Positions 1 through 5,363 of a stretch of 5,426 bases of DNA are shown in pieces (position 1 is the first letter of the stretch; every line of letters starts with the position of its first letter). The notes beneath the pieces are model-generated. The model saw only the letters and a program-made list of their open reading frames with translations. It ran no database searches and was not told where the DNA came from. Where the stretch lies: assembly GCA_947630255.1 (NCBI GenBank), contig CANRGU010000085.1, forward strand, positions 1-5,426, in the 5' to 3' direction. Origin of the DNA: an uncultured Clostridia bacterium. GTDB taxonomy: Bacteria; Bacillota; Clostridia; TANB77; CAG-508. Both the position numbers and the translations under genes were made by a program.

Positions 1-809
1 AAGTGAGATTAAGAAGTGATATAGACGAGGCAATACAAAGTTCCAATGGAGAAGAACTAACACTTACAATCAAAAGAAATAATGAAATAAAAGATATAAA
101 ACTTATTCCAACTACGCAAGAAACAAAAGCAATAGGAATATATTTAGGAACCCAAGATAGCGATTTATCAGGAGAGATAAAAAGTATATATCAAAATTCA
201 CCAGCAGAGGAAGTAGGAATTAAGGCGGGAGATAAGATATTAAGCATAAATGGTGAAAATGCAGAAGGCGATCCATATAAAATAGTAAATTTAATTTCAG
301 AAAGTAAAACTGACGAAATAGCCGTTCAAATTGATAGAAATGGAGAAATAAAAGAATTTAATGTAAAACCAGAAATCCAAAAAACATATGTAATTGGAGT
401 AACATTTAAACTAGCAGAGAATAACTTTATAAACAACATATATTATGGATTTTGGGACACAACTGAATTTTCATTAGCAATAGTAGATAATTTAAAAATG
501 ATGTTTACAGGAAATGTAAGTGCAGACCAACTTATGGGACCTGTTGGAATATCAGAAGTAGTTTCTAAAACACAAGGTATAGTAGAATTTGTATATATGC
601 TAGCACTAATATCGTTATCATTAGGTGTAACCAACTTGCTTCCATTTCCACCTCTTGACGGAGGTAAAATAGTAATATTATTGATAGAAGCAATTAGAAG
701 AAAACCTATAAAAGAAAATGTAGAAATAGCAATACAGATGGCAGGATTTTGTCTGCTTATTGGATTATCAATATATGTAACATATAACGATATATTAAGA
801 ATATTTTAA
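1..809 (+). CDS. rseP: RseP/RasP-family site-2 (M50) intramembrane zinc metalloprotease, C-terminal part (5' truncated)
   Basis: C-terminal 269 or so residues of a membrane-embedded site-2 protease. In relatives (E. coli RseP, B. subtilis RasP) this enzyme cuts anti-sigma factors and leftover signal peptides within the membrane. Counting from the GTG at 3: residues 1-37 look like the end of one PDZ domain. Residues about 41-123 form a second PDZ domain (GEIKSIYQNSPAEEVGIKAGD, then DKILSING), so the protein probably has tandem PDZ domains. GPVGI lies at 179-183. Hydrophobic helices lie at about 194-213 and 246-262. NLLPFPPLDGG (211-221) carries the family's LDG motif, whose Asp219 is a zinc ligand. 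The HExxH motif and first membrane helix must lie upstream of the window, so the GTG at 3 is not the true start. The gene stops at TAA 807-809, 13 bases before polC, which suggests co-transcription. The reading frame is intact here and contains no CGG codon. Confidence 0.93.
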   Translation, partial: VRLRSDIDEAIQSSNGEELTLTIKRNNEIKDIKLIPTTQETKAIGIYLGTQDSDLSGEIKSIYQNSPAEEVGIKAGDKILSINGENAEGDPYKIVNLISESKTDEIAVQIDRNGEIKEFNVKPEIQKTYVIGVTFKLAENNFINNIYYGFWDTTEFSLAIVDNLKMMFTGNVSADQLMGPVGISEVVSKTQGIVEFVYMLALISLSLGVTNLLPFPPLDGGKIVILLIEAIRRKPIKENVEIAIQMAGFCLLIGLSIYVTYNDILRIF

Positions 810-815
810 CGTAGT

Positions 816-822
816 AGAAGGG
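816..822 (+). promoter_or_regulatory. Unusually close ribosome binding site for polC
   Basis: AGAAGGG directly abuts the ATG at 823, leaving a spacer of 0-1 base. The only other nearby in-frame start is ATG 835, for which the same purine run would be 12 bases away, longer than usual. No start codon lies upstream in frame before the stop at 796-798. Neither start has ideal spacing. The position just after the rseP stop is compatible with translational coupling. I chose 823 because it keeps the longest open frame, but 835 (removing four residues) is possible. Confidence 0.5.
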
Positions 823-3705
823 ATGAAAGAACAAATGCTAAATGTAGTAAAGGACATATTTAAAGATTATGAAGAACAAAGCAATATATTAGACGCAAAA
901 ATAGAAAATATAAATTTATTTAAAAAGAGCAACAAATTAGAGATAAGTATTATAACAGAAAAACAAATAACCATAAAAGAAATTGAGAAATTTGAAGAAT
1001 ATCTAAAAAATAGATTCCAAATAGAAAAAATATCCTTAAATATCAAATTTGGCAAAAAAGGGGACAGACCCCTTTTTTGCCAAGAACTAAAAAACGACTG
1101 GGAAAGTATTGTAAAATATATTGCAAAAAAATATCCTTTAACAAAAGCCATATTGGAAAAGACAAATATTGAGGTAGAAAATAATAAGGTTATAGTTTGT
1201 TTAAATACTAAAAATGCAAATTTTTTACATGATTATGAGATAGATGAAGAAATACAAAAAACAATAGAAAATATATATGGAGAAAAAACAAAAGTAGAGT
1301 TTAAAGAAAATATTACAGAAGATACTTTAAAAGAGCAGGCAAAATTTCTAGAAAATTTAGAGAAGAATGCATGTGAAGATTTAATGCACGAAATAAATGT
1401 TCAAAATGAAATAGCACATCAAATGGAAGAACAAAAGAAGAAAGCAGAAGAAGCTGAGAATAAAGACGAGACGAAAAATCCATTAATATTGGGAAAAACT
1501 GATAAAATAAAAGAGACAATAGTTAAAATATCCGATTTAACTCCAGATTATGGAAGAGTTGCAATAGAAGGAAAAGTTATCAGTGTAGACTCAAAGGAAT
1601 TAAAAAATGGAAAAACCCTTGCTATGTTTAATATTTATGATGGTACAAGCACTATTACTTGTAAAGCATTCATAAGCGAAGAAAAATCAAACACAGTAAT
1701 GGTAAGATTAAATGAAGCAAAGAGATTAAAAATAGTTGGAAATGCTCAATTTGATAGTTATGCAAAAGAGCTTGGAGTTATAGCAAATATAATTATAGAA
1801 ATGCCAGACATTGAAGATATAAAAAGAGTAGATTTATCAAAAGAAAAAAGGGTAGAGCTTCATCTTCATACTCAAATGAGCCAAATGGATGGAGTAAGTT
1901 CTGCAACAGATTTAATAAAAAGGGCAAGTTCTTGGGGTATGAAAGCAATAGCAATTACAGACCATGGTGTTGTTCAAAGCTTCCCAGAAGCAAAAAAGGC
2001 TGCAGATAAATTTGGAATAAAGGTTATATATGGAGTTGAAGCATATCTCGTTCCAGATGATAACGCTATTGATTTATCAAATGGCATGGACGAAGAATAT
2101 ATAGTTTTAGATATAGAAACAACAGGACTTTCATTTAGAACAGAAAAAATAACAGAAATTGGTGCAGCTAAAGTTAAAAATGGTGAAATTGTAGATACAT
2201 TTGAATGCTTTGTGAATCCAGAAGTACCAATTCCACAAAAAATAGTTGAAATAACTCATATAACAGACGAAATGGTTAAAGATGCAGAAACAATTGACAA
2301 AGTAATGCCTAAATTTTTAGATTTTATAGGCAATTTAAAGTTGGTTGCACACAACGCAGATTTTGATGTTGGATTCTTAAAATACAATGCAGAGAATTTA
2401 GGGCTAAAAATGGATAATGAGTACATAGATTCTTTAAAATTATCAAGACAGTTATATCCAGAGTTTAAAAAACATAAACTAGGAATAATTGCAGAAAAAT
2501 TAGGAATAAAAGTAGAAAATGCACATAGAGCTTTAGATGATGTTAAGACATTAGTGCAAGTATTTATAAAAATGCTTGAAAAAGTAAATGAGGAAGAGCC
2601 TAAAAAAAGAGGAAAAAAGAAAGAGGAGAAAAAGGAATTATATAAAACTCTTCCTTCATATCATGCAATAATTTTAGTAAAGAACTATAAAGGATTAAGA
2701 AATTTATATGAACTAATATCAATATCACACTTAAACTATTTCTATAAAAAACCTCGTATTTTAACAAGTGTATTAGAAAAATATAAAGAAGGATTAATAC
2801 TTGGAAGCGCTTGTGAACAGGGAGAATTATATAGAGCAATAGTTGCAGGAAAGTCTGATGAGGAAATAGAAAAAATCGCAGAAAGGTATGACTATTTAGA
2901 AATACAGCCACTAGGTAATAATGAATTCATGGTAAGAAATGGAACTGTATCAGGCGAAGAAGAACTAAAAGATATAAATAGAAAAATAGTGTCTCTTGGA
3001 GATAAACTAGGTAAAAAAGTTGTTGCAACATGCGATGTTCACTTCATGGATCCAGAAGATGAAATATATAGAAGAATATTAATGGCAGGTCAAGGATTTT
3101 CAGACGCAGACGAGCAAGCACCGCTTTACTTAAGAACAACAGAAGAAATGCTAAAAGAGTTTGAATATTTAGGTAGAGAAAAAGCTTATGAAGTAGTTGT
3201 AACAAATACAAATATCATTTCAGATATGTGCGAAGAAATAAGCCCAATATCATCAGAAAAATGTCCACCAGTATTAGAAAATGCAGAAAGGGACATAAAA
3301 GATATATGTACAAATAAAGCAAAAGAATTATATGGAGACGTTCTTCCACAAATAGTACAAGACAGATTAAAAAGAGAGTTAGATTCAATTATAAAAAATG
3401 GGTTTTCAACACTATATATTATTGCACAAAAGCTAGTTTGGAAGTCTAACGAAGATGGATACTTAGTAGGATCAAGAGGATCTGTTGGTTCATCATTTGT
3501 AGCAAACATGTTAGGAATAACCGAAGTTAATTCGCTTCCACCACATTACAGATGCCCTAAATGTAAATATTCAGATTTTACTGATTATGGAATAAAAAAT
3601 GGAGTAGACTTGCCAGATAAAACATGTCCTAAATGTGGAGAAAAACTATGCAAAGATGGAATGGATATACCATTTGAAACATTCCTTGGATTCAATCGGA
3701 GATAA
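823..3705 (+). CDS. polC: polC segment 1: N-terminal, OB, PHP, proofreading exonuclease, start of palm
   Basis: First open stretch, 960 codons, of which 958 are native and the last two (CGG AGA) precede TAA 3703-3705. Residues 1 to about 230 are the variable N-terminal region, including a charged, probably helical stretch at 165-218. The OB fold is about 232-326. The PHP domain begins with RVELHLHTQMSQMDG (His347, His349) and ITDHG (Asp380, His381), and resumes after the exonuclease (CDVHF, Asp738, His740). The DEDDh exonuclease spans about 425-588: DIETTG (Asp430, Glu432), AHNADFD (Asp513, Asp515 region) and HRALDD (His568, Asp573). A Lys/Glu-rich linker (590-605) follows. The polymerase core starts with GSRGSVGSS (883-891), then a four-cysteine zinc site (Cys911, Cys914, Cys935, Cys938). 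Unshifted translation ends just before the catalytic aspartates, so this product alone could not polymerise DNA. Confidence 0.9.
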   Translation: MKEQMLNVVKDIFKDYEEQSNILDAKIENINLFKKSNKLEISIITEKQITIKEIEKFEEYLKNRFQIEKISLNIKFGKKGDRPLFCQELKNDWESIVKYIAKKYPLTKAILEKTNIEVENNKVIVCLNTKNANFLHDYEIDEEIQKTIENIYGEKTKVEFKENITEDTLKEQAKFLENLEKNACEDLMHEINVQNEIAHQMEEQKKKAEEAENKDETKNPLILGKTDKIKETIVKISDLTPDYGRVAIEGKVISVDSKELKNGKTLAMFNIYDGTSTITCKAFISEEKSNTVMVRLNEAKRLKIVGNAQFDSYAKELGVIANIIIEMPDIEDIKRVDLSKEKRVELHLHTQMSQMDGVSSATDLIKRASSWGMKAIAITDHGVVQSFPEAKKAADKFGIKVIYGVEAYLVPDDNAIDLSNGMDEEYIVLDIETTGLSFRTEKITEIGAAKVKNGEIVDTFECFVNPEVPIPQKIVEITHITDEMVKDAETIDKVMPKFLDFIGNLKLVAHNADFDVGFLKYNAENLGLKMDNEYIDSLKLSRQLYPEFKKHKLGIIAEKLGIKVENAHRALDDVKTLVQVFIKMLEKVNEEEPKKRGKKKEEKKELYKTLPSYHAIILVKNYKGLRNLYELISISHLNYFYKKPRILTSVLEKYKEGLILGSACEQGELYRAIVAGKSDEEIEKIAERYDYLEIQPLGNNEFMVRNGTVSGEEELKDINRKIVSLGDKLGKKVVATCDVHFMDPEDEIYRRILMAGQGFSDADEQAPLYLRTTEEMLKEFEYLGREKAYEVVVTNTNIISDMCEEISPISSEKCPPVLENAERDIKDICTNKAKELYGDVLPQIVQDRLKRELDSIIKNGFSTLYIIAQKLVWKSNEDGYLVGSRGSVGSSFVANMLGITEVNSLPPHYRCPKCKYSDFTDYGIKNGVDLPDKTCPKCGEKLCKDGMDIPFETFLGFNRR

Positions 3706-5160
3706 GGAACCAGATATTGACTTAAACTTTTCAGGTGAATACCAGTCAAAAATACATAGATATGCAGAAGTAATTTTTGGACAAGGCAAAACTTTTAAAG
3801 CAGGTACTGTTGGTACAATAGCAGATAAAACAGCATTTGGATATGTAAAAAATTATTTTGAAGAAAGAAATATACCAGTTACAAATGCTGAAATTTCTAG
3901 ATTAGTTGCAGGTTGTACAGGAGTAAAAAGAACAACAGGTCAGCATCCAGGCGGAATTATAGTTGTACCGCATGGACGAGAAATATGTGAATTTACACCA
4001 GTACAACACCCAGCAGATGATCCAAATTCAGATATTATAACAACACATTTTGATTATCACTCTATAGATAAAAACTTACTAAAACTAGATATGCTAGGTC
4101 ATGACGATCCGACGGTAATAAGAATGTTGCAAGATTTAACAGGAGTAGATCCAAAAACTATTCCACTCGATGATAAAAAAACCATGAGTTTATTTACATC
4201 AACAAAAGCATTAGGTGTTGAACCAGAACAAATTCATTCTAAAACTGGCTCATTCGGAATACCAGAATTTGGAACAAAATTTGTAAGAGGAATGCTCGAA
4301 GACACAAAACCAACTACATTTGAAGAATTAATAAGAATATCTCGGTTTATCACATGGTACAGATGTATGGCTTAATAATGCAGAAACTCTAATAAAAGAG
4401 GGAAAAGCAACACTTAGTGAAGCAATTTGTACAAGAGATGATATAATGACATATTTAATTAAGAAAGGACTAAATCCAGATCACGCATTTAAGATAATGG
4501 AAGCAGTACGTAAAGGAAAAGTTGCAAAAGGTGCAGAACCTAAATGGGAAGAATATGTAGAAGAAATGAGAGAGCACGATGTACCAGAATGGTATATAGA
4601 ATCGTGCAAAAAAATAAAATATATGTTCCCAAAAGCGCATGCTGTAGCATATGTAACAATGGCATTTAGAATAGCATGGTTTAAAGTATATTATCCACTT
4701 GCATATTACGCTACATATTTTAGCATAAGAGCAGATGATTTTGACAGTGAAATAATGATAAATGGAAAAGAAAAAGTAAAACAAAAAATGAAAGAATTAG
4801 AAGCACTTGGCAACAAGATGTCAGTAAAAGAAAAAGGAACTTATACAATACTTGAGATTGTATTAGAAATGTATGAAAGAGGATTTAAATTTTTGCCAAT
4901 AGATTTATACAAATCTCATAGTACAAAATTTTTGATAGAAGATGGAGCAATACGTCCTCCGCTTTCTAGTATACCAGGACTTCGGAGGAGTTGCAGCAGA
5001 AGGTATATATAAAGCGGTAGAAGATGAACATGGAAAATTCATGTCAATAGATGATTTTCAAGTAAAATCAAAAGCAGGAAAAGCAGTAATAGATATGCTT
5101 ACAAAATTCGGATGTTTTAACGGAATGAGTAAAAGTAATCAAATAAGCCTATTTGGATAG
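823..5160 (+). CDS. polC: DNA polymerase III alpha subunit, PolC type, read through three +1 frameshifts
   Basis: Replicative DNA polymerase of low-GC Gram-positive bacteria: cytoplasmic, working in the replisome with the beta clamp, with built-in 3'-5' proofreading. No single frame covers it. Reading 823-3696, 3698-4342, 4344-4982 and 4984-5160 gives 1444 residues, close to B. subtilis PolC (1437). Domain order is canonical: N-terminal domain, OB fold, PHP interrupted by a DnaQ-like exonuclease, zinc-binding palm, fingers, helix-hairpin-helix region, and C-terminal QISLF clamp motif. Each join skips one C (3697, 4343, 4983) lying between a codon ending in T and a GGA/GGT glycine codon. The unshifted codon is CGG each time, and stops follow within 2-10 codons. 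No homologous residue seems lost at any join and all catalytic residues are present, which argues against an old pseudogene. Alternatives are sequencing error or recent decay. Family assignment is near certain; the way the shifts are bridged is inferred. Confidence 0.93.
1049..1083. repeat. Perfect 15-bp palindrome with 5-base loop inside polC
   Basis: Left arm 1049-1063 (TTGGCAAAAAAGGGG), loop ACAGA 1064-1068, right arm 1069-1083 (CCCCTTTTTTGCCAA). All 15 pairs match. The structure is read in frame as about residues 76-87 (FGKKGDRPLFCQ) in the variable N-terminal region of PolC, just before a segment typical of the family (ELKNDWESIVKYI). The G/C block followed by six T also has the form of a bidirectional intrinsic terminator. 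The simplest reading is a small mobile or REP-like palindromic element inserted in frame, comparable in principle to the palindromic elements found within Rickettsia genes. No second copy is in this window, so its repeat nature is inferred. Confidence 0.75.
3696..3700 (+). other. +1 frameshift site 1 (AAT C GGA)
   Basis: The upstream frame reads GGA TTC AAT, then CGG AGA TAA. Skipping C3697 gives GGA TTC AAT GGA GAT AAG GAA CCA GAT ATT GAC, i.e. GFNGDKEPDID, which fits the family pattern GFKGDKxPDIDLNFSG. The join lies five residues before the first catalytic aspartate (Asp964). Removing T3696 instead of C3697 also leaves Asn (AAC), so the extra base is one pyrimidine of the TC pair. No strong Shine-Dalgarno-like stimulator is visible just upstream and no obvious hairpin just downstream. 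Confidence 0.8.
3698..4375 (+). CDS. polC: polC segment 2: catalytic palm
   Basis: Residues 959-1173 of the joined protein, in the +1 frame relative to segment 1. It opens with GDKEPDIDLNFSGEYQ, where Asp964 and Asp966 are the metal-binding catalytic aspartates. The third carboxylate is most likely Asp1079 in LKLDMLGHDDP. Other family landmarks are GTVGTIADKTAFGYVKNY, CTGVKRTTGQHPGGIIVVP and FGIPEFGTKFVRGMLE. All appear intact. Native sequence ends at ELIRIS before the next extra C (4343). The unshifted frame continues for nonsense codons to TAA 4373-4375. The open frame extends back to 3635, but those codons overlap the end of segment 1 and are not native. I see no ribosome binding site that would make this a separate gene. 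Confidence 0.88.
   Translation, partial: GDKEPDIDLNFSGEYQSKIHRYAEVIFGQGKTFKAGTVGTIADKTAFGYVKNYFEERNIPVTNAEISRLVAGCTGVKRTTGQHPGGIIVVPHGREICEFTPVQHPADDPNSDIITTHFDYHSIDKNLLKLDMLGHDDPTVIRMLQDLTGVDPKTIPLDDKKTMSLFTSTKALGVEPEQIHSKTGSFGIPEFGTKFVRGMLEDTKPTTFEELIRISRFITWYRCMA
4342..4346 (+). other. +1 frameshift site 2 (TCT C GGT)
   Basis: The upstream frame reads AGA ATA TCT and then CGG TTT ATC ending at TAA 4373-4375. Skipping C4343 restores ATA TCT GGT TTA TCA CAT GGT ACA GAT GTA TGG, i.e. ISGLSHGTDVW, one of the most conserved blocks of PolC (QISGLSHGTDVWLGNA in B. subtilis). The extra base again falls exactly between a codon ending in T and a conserved glycine codon. It is 646 bases after site 1 and 640 before site 3. 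Confidence 0.82.
4344..5012 (+). CDS. polC: polC segment 3: fingers and start of helix-hairpin-helix region
   Basis: Residues 1174-1386 of the joined protein, starting at the Gly of GLSHGTDVWLNNAETLI. It contains RDDIMTYLIKKGL, FKIMEAVRKGK, HDVPEWYIESCKKIKYMFPK, AHAVAYVTMAFRIAWFKVYYP and YYATYFSIRADDFD, all typical PolC fingers sequence, and ends at PPLSSIPGL. That last piece begins the helix-hairpin-helix-like SIPGLG block. The unshifted frame then reads CGG AGG AGT and stops at TAA 5010-5012. The ATG at 4446 is only the first ATG in this frame: homology begins 34 codons earlier, no convincing ribosome binding site precedes it, and it is not a gene start. Confidence 0.88.
   Translation, partial: GLSHGTDVWLNNAETLIKEGKATLSEAICTRDDIMTYLIKKGLNPDHAFKIMEAVRKGKVAKGAEPKWEEYVEEMREHDVPEWYIESCKKIKYMFPKAHAVAYVTMAFRIAWFKVYYPLAYYATYFSIRADDFDSEIMINGKEKVKQKMKELEALGNKMSVKEKGTYTILEIVLEMYERGFKFLPIDLYKSHSTKFLIEDGAIRPPLSSIPGLRRSCSRRYI
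4982..4986 (+). other. +1 frameshift site 3 (CTT C GGA)
   Basis: The upstream frame reads CCA GGA CTT and then CGG AGG AGT to TAA 5010-5012. Skipping C4983 gives IPGLGGVAAEGIYKAV, matching the family pattern IPGLG-x-x-VAQAIV. CTT before the shift is also the slippery codon of the classic prfB +1 site. Unlike the other sites, it is followed at once by a Shine-Dalgarno-like GGAGGAG (4984-4990). In prfB the stimulating element lies upstream, so its relevance here is unclear. Confidence 0.8.
4984..5160 (+). CDS. polC: polC segment 4: C-terminal end with clamp-binding motif
   Basis: Residues 1387-1444 of the joined protein, back in the frame of segment 1 because three +1 shifts add up to a full codon. 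It begins GGVAAEGIYKAVEDEHGKF, continues FMSIDDFQVKSK and DMLTKFGCFNGM, and ends NQISLFG. QISLF is the beta-clamp binding motif found at the extreme C-terminus of PolC (B. subtilis ends NQLSLF), so the gene has kept a functional terminus downstream of all three shifts. In this segment TTC GGA and AAC GGA occur in phase, so TCGG or ACGG as a string does not by itself mark a shift. Confidence 0.87.
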   Translation, partial: GGVAAEGIYKAVEDEHGKFMSIDDFQVKSKAGKAVIDMLTKFGCFNGMSKSNQISLFG

Positions 5161-5170
5161 AAGTATAAAA

Positions 5171-5231
5171 ATAAAAAGAACAGTCAATAAAAATATGAAG
5201 TGATAAAATGAAAGTAGACTGTTCTTTTTAT
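5171..5231 (+). terminator. Probable rho-independent terminator after polC, long loop
   Basis: Perfect 15-bp inverted repeat: ATAAAAAGAACAGTC at 5171-5185 and GACTGTTCTTTTTAT at 5217-5231, 11 bases after the polC stop. The right arm ends in a run of T, giving the U-tract. The loop is 31 bases, much longer than typical, and only the GAACAGTC/GACTGTTC core is moderately GC-containing. The A/T-rich outer stem makes it roughly symmetrical, so it could also stop transcripts coming from the right. It separates polC from the next gene. Confidence 0.7.
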
Positions 5232-5324
5232 TCATATAAAATATGACTATTAAAACACAAGAATATTACAAATATATTACATTTTATAAAAACAGTTGAA
5301 AAAGAAAATAATTAGTGATAAAAG

Positions 5325-5330
5325 TATAAT
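5325..5330 (+). promoter_or_regulatory. Possible promoter -10 box (TATAAT)
   Basis: A perfect TATAAT lies 33 bases before the ATG at 5364, downstream of the polC terminator, where a promoter would be expected. The best -35 candidate, TTGAAA at 5296-5301, is 23 bases away, too far for the usual 16-18. The correctly spaced positions read only A-rich sequence, and there is no TG extension. In such AT-rich DNA a TATAAT can occur by chance. Confidence 0.4.
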
Positions 5331-5351
5331 ATCAAATAAAACAACAAATTT

Positions 5352-5357
5352 AGGGAG
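5352..5357 (+). promoter_or_regulatory. Ribosome binding site for the gene starting at 5364
   Basis: AGGGAG with a 6-base spacer to ATG 5364: near-ideal spacing and the best such site in the window. It decides the start of the truncated downstream reading frame. Confidence 0.65.
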
Positions 5358-5363
5358 CAAAAG

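Noticed and set aside
3..5. GTG at 3 as the start of the protease gene
   Set aside because: The translation starts in the middle of a PDZ-like fold, and the HExxH motif and first membrane segment are missing, so the gene must begin upstream of the window.
2596..2640. A-rich purine run (includes seven A) as a slippery site for transcriptional slippage
   Set aside because: The frame is intact across it and it encodes a plausible Lys/Glu linker between the exonuclease and the second PHP part. AT-rich genomes commonly have such runs.
443..4784. Several minus-strand open frames of 60-110 codons within rseP and polC
   Set aside because: They lie antisense to strongly conserved coding sequence, have hydrophobic low-complexity translations typical of the antisense of Lys/Glu-rich genes, and show no ribosome binding sites or family motifs.
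3697..4983. Near-equal spacing of the shift sites (646 and 640 bases) as a meaningful period
   Set aside because: Only two intervals are available and no periodic function is known; coincidence is the simplest explanation.
3697..4985. Plain pseudogene decay
   Set aside because: There are no missense losses in motifs, no internal stops other than those caused by the shifts, all indels are the same type in the same context, and the clamp motif after the last shift is kept. It is not fully excluded without reads or a genome-wide comparison.
3600..5012. Intein or trans-spliced split polC
   Set aside because: There is no extra protein sequence at the breaks: each join needs only one base skipped. 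Split-intein genes would carry intein halves, and none are seen.
3635..5160. Three downstream open frames as separate genes or separately initiated polymerase subunits
   Set aside because: Homology is continuous across every break and begins upstream of the first ATG in each frame. No ribosome binding sites precede those ATGs, and the joined length and domain order match single-chain PolC.
5255..5285. Short direct repeat of ATATTACA in the spacer after polC
   Set aside because: Two 8-base copies in very AT-rich DNA are expected by chance; there is no further structure.
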